Shown: positions 1-5,994 of the stretch, piece by piece
Numbering within the stretch: the first letter of the stretch is position 1
Layout of the letters: each line of letters opens with the position of its first letter
The notes under the pieces: generated by a model
What the model was told of the DNA's origin: nothing
The model's input: only the letters and a program-made list of their open reading frames with translations
The model's database searches: none
Program-made: the position numbers and the translations under genes
DNA from: Anaerolineales bacterium
GTDB taxonomy: Bacteria; Chloroflexota; Anaerolineae; Anaerolineales; UBA6663
Reading direction: 5' to 3'
Length of the DNA: 5,994 nt
NCBI GenBank assembly: GCA_017999235.1
Contig: JAGOBN010000275.1
Span: 1-5,994 of the forward strand

Positions 1-465
1 CCTCAATTTACAGATACCCCCACTGAAACGCCCGGCCCGTCGCCCACCCCGACCCCGGTGGCCTACATCGTCCAGGCCGGCGACACGCTTTTCGGCATTG
101 CGGCGCAGTTCCAGGTGGACGTCGAAGCCATCAAGATTTTCAACAACCTGACCGGCGACGGGCTATCGGTGGGCCAAACGCTCACCATCCCGCAAGGTCA
201 GGAAGTCTCCACCCCCACCCCCACGCCGTTGCCGACCGGCTTGCCGCGCGGCGCCCGCATCCAGTATCAAGTGCTGTTGGGCGACACCCTGGAAATCATC
301 GCGGCCAAATTCAGCAGCACACCGGAAGACATCGCCAAACTGAACCGGCGCAACAACGCGGATCTGACCAACGCCGATCTGCGGGCCGGCGAGATCCTGA
401 TCGTGCGCATCAATCTGGTGACGCCCACGTTGACGCCGGTGGCCAGCCGCACGCCCACGCCTTAG
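1..465 (+). CDS. LysM-repeat protein, C-terminal part (5' end outside window)
   Basis: The reading frame is open from the first base, so the start lies upstream; a GTG at 58 falls inside a Thr-Pro linker and is not a convincing start. The visible 154 residues hold a Thr/Pro linker (about 1-20), a LysM module (about 22-64, YIVQAGDTLFGIA with a closing VGQTLTIP), a second linker rich in TPTP (about 70-80), a second, more divergent LysM module (about 88-136, GDTLEIIAAKF and RAGEILIV) and a short TPTLTP tail. LysM modules bind N-acetylglucosamine-containing glycans such as peptidoglycan, so the protein probably acts outside the membrane. No catalytic domain is visible, though one could lie upstream. 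The next gene starts 14 nt after the stop, suggesting co-transcription. The domain call is secure; the specific role is unknown. Confidence 0.9.
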   Translation, partial: PQFTDTPTETPGPSPTPTPVAYIVQAGDTLFGIAAQFQVDVEAIKIFNNLTGDGLSVGQTLTIPQGQEVSTPTPTPLPTGLPRGARIQYQVLLGDTLEIIAAKFSSTPEDIAKLNRRNNADLTNADLRAGEILIVRINLVTPTLTPVASRTPTP

Positions 466-479
466 CGGACCTTGAGGCG

Positions 480-1316
480 ATGACCGATCTGGACCAAACG
501 ACCTTCGCGGCCGAGGTCCAGGCCGCCGGCCCGGACCTGGACCCGGTGCGCGCTAATCTGCTGCTGGCGCGCGAGATCGCCTACGCCGGGCTGCGGCTGG
601 CGGACAGCCTGGCGCGTCTGAACGCGGTGACGGCGCAGGCCCGCGCCGCCGTGCCGGCCGAGGCGCCCCCGTTGGAGCGGGCGGCTCGGCTGACGCGTTT
701 CCTGTCCGACCAGGCGGGGTATCACGGCAACTATGCCGCCTACACCGATCCGCGCAATTCGTTTTTGAACGAGGTCCTGGAGCGCCGGCTGGGCCTGCCC
801 ATCAGCCTGTCCGTGCTGTTCGTGGCGGTGGCGCGCGGTCTGGGGCTGGCCGCCTTTGGCGTGGGCCTGCCCGGGCATTTCATCGCCGGCGTCACCGCCG
901 CCGGCCAACAGTTCTGGGTGGATCTCTACGGGGGCGCGGCGGACCTGCAGCCCGCGGACTGCCTGCGGCTGGTCCGGCAGGCCACCGGCTTTCGAGGCGA
1001 GTTTGATCCGCGCTGGCTCACCCCCACCCCCGGCGACGAGACCGTGGCCCGGATGCTCAACAACTTACGCAACAGCTACACCACCCGGGAAGACTGGCCG
1101 CACGCCATCCGGGTGTTGGACCGGCTGGTGGAATTGCAGCCGGAGCACGCCCCGCACCGCCGGGATTTGGGGATGCTGCACTTCAAGGCCGGCGCTTACC
1201 AGCAGGCCAGCCAGCATCTGGGCGATTACCTGGCCCTGGCCCCGGGGGCCCCGGACGCGGCCACCGTCCGCCAGAGCCGGCGCCTGCTCCTCAACGAAAT
1301 CGCCCGGTTAAATTAG
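480..1316 (+). CDS. sirB1: SirB1-family transglutaminase-like protein with C-terminal TPR-like repeats
   Basis: A 278-residue protein close to the usual length of the SirB1/YchA family. The family core spans about residues 66-180: DPRNSFLNEVLERRLGLPIS (90-109), the GVGLPGHF motif (127-134) with H133, and FWVDLY with D148, matching the His and Asp of a transglutaminase-like fold. The helix where a transglutaminase carries its nucleophilic Cys reads LGLPISLSVLF, and the only Cys in the protein (161) lies after the Asp, so a non-catalytic or altered role is likely (inference). Residues about 189-256 form two TPR-like helical hairpins, suggesting protein-protein contacts. The molecular function of the family is poorly established. 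The ATG at 480 has only a weak GAGG 2 nt before it, but no better start keeps the conserved N-terminus. It follows the LysM gene by 14 nt and converges on intI. Confidence 0.85.
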   Translation: MTDLDQTTFAAEVQAAGPDLDPVRANLLLAREIAYAGLRLADSLARLNAVTAQARAAVPAEAPPLERAARLTRFLSDQAGYHGNYAAYTDPRNSFLNEVLERRLGLPISLSVLFVAVARGLGLAAFGVGLPGHFIAGVTAAGQQFWVDLYGGAADLQPADCLRLVRQATGFRGEFDPRWLTPTPGDETVARMLNNLRNSYTTREDWPHAIRVLDRLVELQPEHAPHRRDLGMLHFKAGAYQQASQHLGDYLALAPGAPDAATVRQSRRLLLNEIARLN

Positions 1317-1320
1317 CGCC

Positions 1321-2298
1321 TCAATCCAGCGGGCTCCGCACGCTCAAGCCGCCGCGATTCAGGACGTGCGTGTAGATCATGGTGGTCTTGACATCCGAAT
1401 GGCCCAGCAACTCCTGCACGGTCCGGATGTCATAGCCCGCCATCAGCAAGTGCGTGGCGAAGGAATGCCGGAAGGTATGGCAGGAGACGGGCTTGTCCAC
1501 GCCGGCCTGGCGGGCGGCGGCGCGCACCGCCTTCTGCAGGCTGCTTTCATGCGCATGGTGCCGGCGGCGCTGGCCGGAGCGCGGATCCACCGAGAGCTGC
1601 TCGGCCGGGAAGACGTACTGCCAGCCCCACTCCCGGCCGGCGTTGGGATACTTGCGCTCCAGCGCGTACGGCAGATAGACCGCCGCCTGGCCGGCGGCCG
1701 CATCCGCCTGGTACACCGCCCGCACGCCCTCCAGATGCGCGCGCAGCGGCGCTTCCAGCGCGTCCGGCAGCATCGTCACCCGGTCCTTCATCCCCTTGCC
1801 GTCCCGCACCACAATCTGGTGCTGGCCGAAATCCAAATCCTTCACCCGCAGGCGCAGGCTCTCCATCAGCCGCAGGCCGCTGCCATACAACAGTTGTCCC
1901 AGCAGTTGATGGACGCCGGCCAGACAGCCCAGCACGGCCCGCACCTCCGCCTTGGAAAGCACGACCGGCAGACGCTGAGGGCGTTTGGCGCGCACCGGCG
2001 CAATCCCCTCGCCCAGTTCGATCAGCAGGACCTCGCGGAACAGAAAGACCAGCGCGTTGAGCGCTTGGTTCTGGGTGGACGCCGACACCTGCTCGTCCAC
2101 CGCCAGGGCGGTCAAAAAGCGGTTGATCTCCGGCACCCCCAGAGTCTGCGGCGGCCGCACGCTGTAAAACAAGAGAAAGCGCCGCGCCCAATCCGCATAC
2201 GCGTCCTCGGTCCGCCGCGAATAATGCTTGGTCCGGATCCGCAGGCGGAGCGCCGTGAGGATCTCGTTGAGATTCATGCTGACGTTTGGCGTTGACAT
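1321..2298 (-). CDS. intI: Integron integrase (IntI-type tyrosine recombinase)
   Basis: A 325-residue site-specific recombinase. Residues about 9-100 are the SAM-like core-binding domain ([18 protein letters not shown], then RRFLLF) and 105-325 the catalytic domain. All six expected active-site residues are visible: R143 (SGLRLME), K168 (DGKGMKD), H274 and R277 (CHTFRHS), H300 (LLGHSD) and nucleophile Y309 (MIYTHV). These sit a constant three positions before those I recall for class 1 IntI1. The feature that separates IntI from XerC/XerD is present at about 205-247: the insert [15 protein letters not shown], then [12 protein letters not shown]. The C-terminus [10 protein letters not shown] is also IntI-like. 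IntI enzymes recombine attI and folded single-stranded attC sites to insert or excise gene cassettes. No frameshift or truncation is seen. Two starts are possible: Met1 at 2298 or Met8 at 2277. Neither has a clear ribosome binding site. The stop lies 4 nt from that of the convergent sirB1-like gene. Confidence 0.93.
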   Translation of the reverse strand: MSTPNVSMNLNEILTALRLRIRTKHYSRRTEDAYADWARRFLLFYSVRPPQTLGVPEINRFLTALAVDEQVSASTQNQALNALVFLFREVLLIELGEGIAPVRAKRPQRLPVVLSKAEVRAVLGCLAGVHQLLGQLLYGSGLRLMESLRLRVKDLDFGQHQIVVRDGKGMKDRVTMLPDALEAPLRAHLEGVRAVYQADAAAGQAAVYLPYALERKYPNAGREWGWQYVFPAEQLSVDPRSGQRRRHHAHESSLQKAVRAAARQAGVDKPVSCHTFRHSFATHLLMAGYDIRTVQELLGHSDVKTTMIYTHVLNRGGLSVRSPLD

Positions 2299-2341
2299 GG
2301 CTGCTTTGGTTCCAAAGGAGCGCTGACGCGTCGGCGTCAGC
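2278..2341. repeat. Repeated GCTGACG-N3/4-GGCGT element with perfect inverted repeat at the intI start
   Basis: Two similar elements lie 44 bp apart: GCTGACG at 2278-2284 followed by GGCGT at 2288-2292, and GCTGACG at 2322-2328 followed by GGCGT at 2333-2337. The second is also a perfect inverted repeat, GCTGACGC (2322-2329) and GCGTCAGC (2334-2341) around a 4-nt centre. Between them lies a smaller near-palindrome, CTTTGG-TT-CCAAAG (2304-2317). The first element sits just upstream of the alternative intI start codon (2277). The position at the 5' end of an integron integrase gene is where integrase-binding attI repeats or an operator would be expected. The repeats are directly visible; the binding function is inference, and in GC-rich DNA part of this could be chance. 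Confidence 0.5.
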
Positions 2342-2552
2342 CGGAGGCGCAGGCCGAGGTTTTGATCGCCGCGAAGGCCCCCCTGCTCATCCGCGCCGGC
2401 TTTTCACCTTGACCTGTGCGCTCCGGCTGAAGCTTCACCGCCGCTGGGCCGCCCCCTGACCGCCCAGGCCGCTCATGCCGGGCATTGTAAGGAAGCCGCG
2501 CGCGAAAAGTGAGCGGGGAACAGATGGGGATTGCGTTGGCGCCGGCGTTCTG

Positions 2553-2580
2553 TTTGAGCGCGGTGATTCGGGTCTAGAAT
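2553..2580 (+). promoter_or_regulatory. Possible sigma-70-like promoter for the lipoprotein-nagA operon
   Basis: A TAGAAT hexamer at 2575-2580 (five of six matches to TATAAT) is preceded by TTTGAG at 2553-2558 with a 16-nt spacer, or by TTGAGC at 2554-2559 with 15 nt. It lies about 40 nt before the lipoprotein start, in the least GC-rich part of the gap. The -35 match is modest, so this is a candidate only. Confidence 0.35.
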
Positions 2581-2608
2581 ACTGGCACCCGAAGCCATCC
2601 AGCCAGTT

Positions 2609-2615
2609 GAGGAGG
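2609..2615 (+). promoter_or_regulatory. Ribosome binding site GAGGAGG fixing the lipoprotein start
   Basis: A strong Shine-Dalgarno sequence, 6 nt before the ATG at 2622 and 3 nt before the adjacent ATG at 2619. The spacing favours 2622. It rules out the longer frame from 2475, which would hide the signal peptide 49 residues inside the protein. Confidence 0.8.
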
Positions 2616-2621
2616 CCAATG

Positions 2622-3290
2622 ATGCGATCCGCCGTCTTGCTCCTGCTGAGTGCGATCGTCTTAAGCGGCTGCCAAGCCACGCCCCCGGCCGCCGCGACAC
2701 CGGCGGCCACCGCCGCCCCGGCCCCCACGCTGGCCGCGCCCCCCACCGCCACTGCGCTGGCCGAGGGCCTGAGCACGCGCCTCGGCACGCCCGACCCTTC
2801 CCCCGCCTGCCCCGACCACTATCCCTGGTTCTTTGAAAACCGCGCCCGCGAGTGCGCGGCCACGCTGCTCAACACCTGGGCGGTGCTGCAGCCGTTTGAG
2901 GGCGGCGTGATGGTCTGGCTGCAAGAGGGCGGCCGCACCTTGATCCTGGTGGACGATGGCTCGCCGTTCAAGCCGTATTACACGGTGACGGACCCCGGCA
3001 GCGCCGACCTGCCCGGCCCGGACCCCAACCTGGTGCCGCCGGCCGGCCGCTATCAGCCCGTGCTCGGTTTTGCGCGGTTTTGGAACGGCCTGGCGCCGGA
3101 CTCGGCCTGGGTGCGCGAGCAGTTGGGCTGGGCCATCGCGCCCGAGGCCGGCTACTCGGCCTTCTGGCAGTGCAACACCGCCGCCGGCGACGCGGCGCGC
3201 TGTTACCTGACCGGCCCGCGCGATGAAATCCTCGTCTTCGCGCGCGGCGCCGCGGCGTATTGGACGTACTGGCAGGGGCCGGCGCGCTGA
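2622..3290 (+). CDS. Secreted lipoprotein with Chloroflexota-style Trp-rich domain
   Basis: A 222-residue protein. Residues 1-17 are a lipoprotein signal peptide: MRS, a hydrophobic stretch, then lipobox LSGC with C17 as the lipidated Cys. Residues about 18-60 are an Ala/Thr/Pro-rich spacer. The globular part (about 61-222) contains CPDHYPWFF, LQPFEGGVMVWLQ (89-101), LVPPAGRYQPVLGFARFW (137-154), VREQLGWAI (164-172) and an aromatic C-terminus (FARGAAAYWTYW). Four further cysteines (63, 78, 184, 194) could form two disulfides outside the cell. I recognise this QxFExGxMxW / P-x-GF-x-x-xW / LGWA pattern as common in Chloroflexota lipoproteins, but know no assigned function. No catalytic motif is evident. 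It is the first gene of an apparent operon, 9 nt before nagA, which hints at a link to amino-sugar or wall metabolism (inference). Confidence 0.85.
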   Translation: MRSAVLLLLSAIVLSGCQATPPAAATPAATAAPAPTLAAPPTATALAEGLSTRLGTPDPSPACPDHYPWFFENRARECAATLLNTWAVLQPFEGGVMVWLQEGGRTLILVDDGSPFKPYYTVTDPGSADLPGPDPNLVPPAGRYQPVLGFARFWNGLAPDSAWVREQLGWAIAPEAGYSAFWQCNTAAGDAARCYLTGPRDEILVFARGAAAYWTYWQGPAR

Positions 3291-3299
3291 GCCCCGCGC

Positions 3300-4463
3300 A
3301 TGCTCTACCTGCACAACGCGCGCCTGCTCGCCCCCGAGCCGACCAGCGCGGACGGGGCCGTCCTGATTGACGGCGCGCGCGTGGCGGCCGTGGGGCCGGC
3401 CGCCCACCTCCCGCCGCCAGCCGACGCGCGCGTGTTGGACGCCGGCGGCGCGTGGCTGATGCCGGGCTTTATCGACTTGCAGTTCAACGGCGGCTTTGGC
3501 GATGATTTCACCTCCGCGCCGGAAACGATCTGGCGCGTGGCGGCGCGCCTGCCCGAGCACGGCGTCACCGCCTTCCTGCCCACCCTCGTGACCGCGCCCC
3601 TGAGCGTAAGCACCAGCGCTCTAGCGGTGTGGCGGGCCGGCCCGCCGGCGGGCTGGCGCGGAGCCGCCCCGCTGGGTTTACACCTCGAAGGACCGTTCCT
3701 CAATCCGGAACAGCGCGGCGCCCACCATCCCCGTGATCTGCGCCCGCCCGAGCTGGCGGCCGTGGCCGATTGGTCGCCGGCGGCGGGGGTGCGGCTGGTG
3801 ACCCTGGCCCCGGAGCTGCCCGGCGCGCTGGCCGTGATCCGCGCGCTGGCCGAGCGCGGCGTGCTGGTGAGCATGGGCCACACCCTGGCCACCTACGCCG
3901 AGGCCCGGGAGGCGTTGGCGGCCGGCGTGCGCTACGCCACGCACATCTTTAACGCGATGCGGCCGCTCCACCACCGCGAGCCGGGCCTGCTGGGGGCGCT
4001 GCTGACGCAGCCGGTGACCGTTGGCGTGATCGCCGACGGCGTCCACGCGCATCCCGCCATCGTGGACTTGCTCTGGCGCGCGAAAGGCGCGCTGGGCGTG
4101 AACCTGGTGACGGATGCGATGGGGGCGCTGGGGATGCCGCCGGGCCGCTACCGGCTGGCCGGCCTCGCGGTGCAGGTGGACGACACCACGGCGCGGCTGA
4201 GCGACGGCCGGCTGGCGGGCAGTCTCTTAAGTCTGGACGCGGCCGTGCGGAATCTAATGGCCTATACGGGTTGTTCGCTGGCGGAAGCGGTGGGCACCGT
4301 CACCCAGGTGCCGGCGCGGCTGCTCGGCTGGGAGCACGAGCGCGGCCGGGTGGCGCCCGGTTACATCGCGGACCTAACGCTGCTCACCCCGGACCTGCGG
4401 GTGGCGGCCACGCTTACCGCCGGCCAGGTGGCCTACGCCGCCCTGCCCGGCTGGCAAGGATGA
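3300..4463 (+). CDS. nagA: N-acetylglucosamine-6-phosphate deacetylase
   Basis: A 387-residue cytoplasmic amidohydrolase that removes the acetyl group from GlcNAc-6-phosphate, giving glucosamine-6-phosphate and acetate. Length and motifs fit NagA throughout: [16 protein letters not shown] (55-70) with the Q in place of the second His of other amidohydrolases, [16 protein letters not shown] with metal ligand E130, MGHT with H194, [16 protein letters not shown] with H215, IADGVHAHP with H249, and VTDAM with catalytic D272. These lie within one or two positions of the E. coli residues (E131, H195, H216, H251, D273 from memory). The C-terminal part returns to the small beta domain ([12 protein letters not shown]). 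The ATG at 3300 follows the lipoprotein stop by 9 nt with no clear Shine-Dalgarno, so translational coupling is likely. The SIS gene starts 4 nt after its stop. Substrate preference within the family cannot be read from sequence alone. Confidence 0.95.
   Translation: MLYLHNARLLAPEPTSADGAVLIDGARVAAVGPAAHLPPPADARVLDAGGAWLMPGFIDLQFNGGFGDDFTSAPETIWRVAARLPEHGVTAFLPTLVTAPLSVSTSALAVWRAGPPAGWRGAAPLGLHLEGPFLNPEQRGAHHPRDLRPPELAAVADWSPAAGVRLVTLAPELPGALAVIRALAERGVLVSMGHTLATYAEAREALAAGVRYATHIFNAMRPLHHREPGLLGALLTQPVTVGVIADGVHAHPAIVDLLWRAKGALGVNLVTDAMGALGMPPGRYRLAGLAVQVDDTTARLSDGRLAGSLLSLDAAVRNLMAYTGCSLAEAVGTVTQVPARLLGWEHERGRVAPGYIADLTLLTPDLRVAATLTAGQVAYAALPGWQG
4456..4460 (+). promoter_or_regulatory. Ribosome binding site of the SIS gene, inside the nagA 3' end
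   Basis: AAGGA lies just before the nagA TGA (4461-4463) and 7 nt before the ATG at 4468. It supports that start and coupling of the two genes. Confidence 0.7.
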
Positions 4464-4467
4464 GAGC

Positions 4468-5508
4468 ATGGGATTGCGTGAGGAAATCGGGGAGCAACCG
4501 GATGTGCTGCGCGGTTGGCTGGAAACGCAATGGGGCGTTCTGCAGAACGCGGCCGACGCCATCCGCGCGCGCCAGGTACGCTTTGTGATGCTGGCCGCGC
4601 GCGGCACCTCCGACCATGCCGGCGTCTACGCGCAATACGTGTGGGGCGCCCGCAATCGGCTGCCGGTGGCGCTGGCGGCGCCGTCGTTGTTCTCGCTGTA
4701 TGAGGCCGCGCCGCGGCTGACGGATGCGCTGGTGGTAGGGTTGTCGCAGTCCGGCCAATCGCCGGACGTGGTGGAGGTGCTGGCCGAGGGCCGCCGCCAG
4801 GGCGCGCTGACCCTGGCGATCACCAATGATCCGGCCTCGCCGCTCGCCCAGCACGCGGACCACACGCTGGAGCTGCAGGCCGGCCCGGAGCGGGCCGTGG
4901 CCGCCACCAAAACGTACACGGCGGAAGTGCTGTGCCTGGCCGCGCTCTCGGCGGCCTTGCGCGGCGACCCCGCCGACCGGGAGGCCTTGCGCCAAGCGCC
5001 TGAGCTAGTCCGGCAGGCCCTGGCGCTGGAGGCCCAAGTGGCGGCGCTGGCCCTCCGGCACCACGCCATGACCCAGACCATCGTTCTAGGACGCGGCTTC
5101 AACTACGGCAACGCGCAGGAGTGGGCGCTTAAGCTCAAGGAGTTAACTTACGTTCTGGCTGACCCCTACTCGACGGCCGATTTCCAGCATGGGCCGATCG
5201 CCATCGTGGAGCCGGGTTTCCCGGTGCTGGTGCTGGCGCCGGCCGGCGCCGCCCTGCCCGATCTCCACCAGCTCTTGCGCCGGCTGCGCGCCGACTACCG
5301 CGCCGATCTGCTGGTTATATCGGACGACGAAGCCGCCCTGGCCTGGGGCAACGCCGGCGCGCTGCGCCTACCCGGCGGCCTGCCGGAATGGCTGACCCCC
5401 CTGGTCAGCATCATCCCGGCCCAGCTGTTCTGTTATCACCTGGCGCTCGCCAAAGGTCTGGATGTGGAAGCGCCGCGCCATCTCCGCAAAGTGACGCTGA
5501 CGCGCTGA
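4468..5508 (+). CDS. nagBII: SIS-domain glucosamine-6-phosphate deaminase (NagB-II type), GlmS isomerase-like
   Basis: A 346-residue protein matching only the isomerase half of GlmS (two SIS domains, about 30-170 and 195-335); the glutaminase domain is absent. Phosphosugar-binding motifs are AARGTSDHA (43-51), GLSQSGQSPD (91-100) and ERAVAATKTYT (141-151). Residues equivalent to the GlmS isomerase site are present: K222 and E225 (ALKLKE), H241 (FQHGP) and K341 (PRHLRKVT) near the C-terminus. Without a glutaminase half it cannot use glutamine as GlmS does. Next to nagA, the likely reaction is glucosamine-6-phosphate to fructose-6-phosphate plus ammonia, as in the NagB-II enzymes that replace classical NagB in some bacteria. 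Alternatives are an AgaS-type galactosamine-phosphate enzyme or another SIS aldose-ketose isomerase such as FrlB. The fold is secure; the substrate is inferred from context. Confidence 0.85.
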   Translation: MGLREEIGEQPDVLRGWLETQWGVLQNAADAIRARQVRFVMLAARGTSDHAGVYAQYVWGARNRLPVALAAPSLFSLYEAAPRLTDALVVGLSQSGQSPDVVEVLAEGRRQGALTLAITNDPASPLAQHADHTLELQAGPERAVAATKTYTAEVLCLAALSAALRGDPADREALRQAPELVRQALALEAQVAALALRHHAMTQTIVLGRGFNYGNAQEWALKLKELTYVLADPYSTADFQHGPIAIVEPGFPVLVLAPAGAALPDLHQLLRRLRADYRADLLVISDDEAALAWGNAGALRLPGGLPEWLTPLVSIIPAQLFCYHLALAKGLDVEAPRHLRKVTLTR

Positions 5509-5521
5509 GCCCTCCGGCCGC

Positions 5522-5994
5522 TTACAGGCTGAGGATAAAATCCTCGTCCGGCAGCCAGCCCAGGTCTTTGGCCGGCTGGGCGTTGACGCGGGTGGTCACC
5601 GGCTGAGGCGCCTCGTCACCCGTGCCGGCGGGCTCCCCGGCGGCTGGGGCGCGGCTGAGGCGTTCGCGCGCCGCGCGTTCACTAGGCAACGCAGTCGGGC
5701 GGTCACCGCTGGCCAGCATGGCCTCGCGTTCGACGCGCAGATCGGTCAGCACCGTCAGCAGTTCCGCCCACGGCTCGGCGCCCACCTGGCCAAACCACTC
5801 CCGCAGGCGCTCCTCGTACTGGATCAGCTGATCCAGCTCCCACTCAATGCGGAACACCACCGCGGCGCGTAACGCTTCCGCCTCGGTGCGATAGTGGTGC
5901 GTATAGAACACGGTCTGCGTGCGGTTGCCGAACTCGTCCGTGTTCGTGACGCCGAAGAACTCGCCCTTCCAGTTGCCGCCGAACCCGGGCTTGG
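5522..5994 (-). CDS. Unrecognised protein, C-terminal part (5' end outside window)
   Basis: The frame is open to the window edge, so only the last 156 residues are seen; a GTG at 5911 is probably internal because the upstream residues look like real protein (GFGGNWKGEFFGVTNTDEFG). The first 35 visible residues are aromatic- and Gly-rich and may be part of a beta-sheet domain. Residues about 36-75 and 78-112 look like two charged, amphipathic helices. A Pro/Ala/Glu/Thr-rich, probably flexible segment follows (about 112-140), then an acidic end with DLGWLPDEDFILSL. No membrane segment, signal or catalytic motif is visible in this part. I do not recognise the family. The gene is convergent with the nag operon, 13 nt between stops. 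Confidence 0.7.
   Translation of the reverse strand, partial: KPGFGGNWKGEFFGVTNTDEFGNRTQTVFYTHHYRTEAEALRAAVVFRIEWELDQLIQYEERLREWFGQVGAEPWAELLTVLTDLRVEREAMLASGDRPTALPSERAARERLSRAPAAGEPAGTGDEAPQPVTTRVNAQPAKDLGWLPDEDFILSL

Larger units (their letters stand above)
2299..2618. other. Gene-free region between divergent intI and lipoprotein gene; attI position
   Basis: About 320 bp without a convincing gene. The open frame running through the right half from an ATG at 2475 lacks a ribosome binding site and gives an N-terminus unlike a signal peptide; the real start is at 2622. Short dyads are seen: the 8-bp inverted repeat at 2322-2341, TGAAGCTTCA at 2428-2437, and a possible hairpin with arms CTGGGC (2444-2449) and GCCCAG (2462-2467). 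Stretch 2341-2412 can be read as an open frame ending in TGA with no start signal, so it may be a decayed fragment or nothing. No heptamer matching the cassette core consensus GTTRRRY, or its complement RYYYAAC, was found here by eye, so attI cannot be placed. No T-run terminator is visible. Confidence 0.6.

Noticed and set aside
1307..1313. GTTAAAT, a perfect match to the cassette core heptamer GTTRRRY, at the sirB1-intI boundary.
   Set aside because: It lies inside the last codons of the sirB1-like gene and has no partner RYYYAAC at attC spacing; the nearest match, GCTCAAC near 1055, is about 250 bp away in coding sequence. Several such heptamers are expected by chance in 6 kb.
1366..2295. 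Long open frame on the plus strand opposite intI (309 codons).
   Set aside because: It is the antisense shadow of the clearly recognisable integrase in high-GC DNA; it is rich in His, Gln and Arg with no recognisable domain.
2292..2297. TTGACA on the plus strand, a perfect -35 hexamer.
   Set aside because: No -10 like sequence lies 16-18 nt downstream, and it overlaps the start of intI.
2475..2621. N-terminal extension of the lipoprotein frame from an ATG at 2475.
   Set aside because: No ribosome binding site there, it would bury the lipoprotein signal peptide, and a strong GAGGAGG supports the start at 2622.
2661..3560. Long open frame on the minus strand across the lipoprotein and nagA start.
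   Set aside because: It is antisense to two well-supported genes, very rich in Arg, Gly and Ala, and spans their junction; a GC-rich shadow frame.
5531..5545. Perfect inverted repeat GAGGAT-AAA-ATCCTC near the convergent gene ends, as a possible terminator.
   Set aside because: The stem is only 6 bp, no T-run follows on either strand, and it lies within the coding end of the minus-strand gene.

Overview
The window is high-GC bacterial DNA packed with genes on both strands. The style points to Chloroflexota, probably an Anaerolineae-like lineage. The signs are LysM modules joined by Thr-Pro linkers, and a lipoprotein with a long Ala/Thr/Pro spacer before a Trp-rich domain ending in an LGWA-type motif. 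I infer this from protein style; there is no rRNA or marker gene to confirm it.

Layout, left to right. (1) 1-465 (+) is the 3' end of a LysM-repeat protein whose start lies outside the window. (2) 480-1316 (+) is a SirB1-family transglutaminase-like protein with C-terminal TPR-like helices, 14 nt downstream and probably co-transcribed. (3) 1321-2298 (-) is a complete tyrosine recombinase of the integron-integrase (IntI) type, convergent with the sirB1-like gene with only 4 nt between the stops. (4) 2299-2618 is a gene-free stretch of about 320 bp between the divergent starts of intI and the next gene. It holds a perfect 8-bp inverted repeat, a repeated GCTGACG element, smaller hairpins and a plausible forward promoter. 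In an ordinary integron attI would be here, but I see no clear core site. (5) 2622-5508 (+) looks like a three-gene operon: a lipoprotein, NagA (N-acetylglucosamine-6-phosphate deacetylase) and a stand-alone SIS-domain sugar isomerase/deaminase of the NagB-II/GlmS-like type, with gaps of 9 and 4 nt. (6) 5522-5994 (-) is the 3' part of an unrecognised gene, convergent with the operon.

How they may work together. NagA and the SIS enzyme form a short catabolic route: GlcNAc-6-P to GlcN-6-P plus acetate, then to fructose-6-P plus ammonia. This would salvage amino sugars from peptidoglycan or chitin. The lipoprotein in front could act on the outer face of the membrane, but its role is unknown. The LysM protein is also an envelope-type gene, so the neighbourhood leans towards cell wall and amino sugars.

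The most notable item is the IntI-type integrase. It has all six expected active-site residues and the IntI-specific insert, yet sits among ordinary genes with no recognisable attC site or cassette on either side. It may be a solitary or cassette-less integron, or its recombination sites may be too divergent to see by eye.
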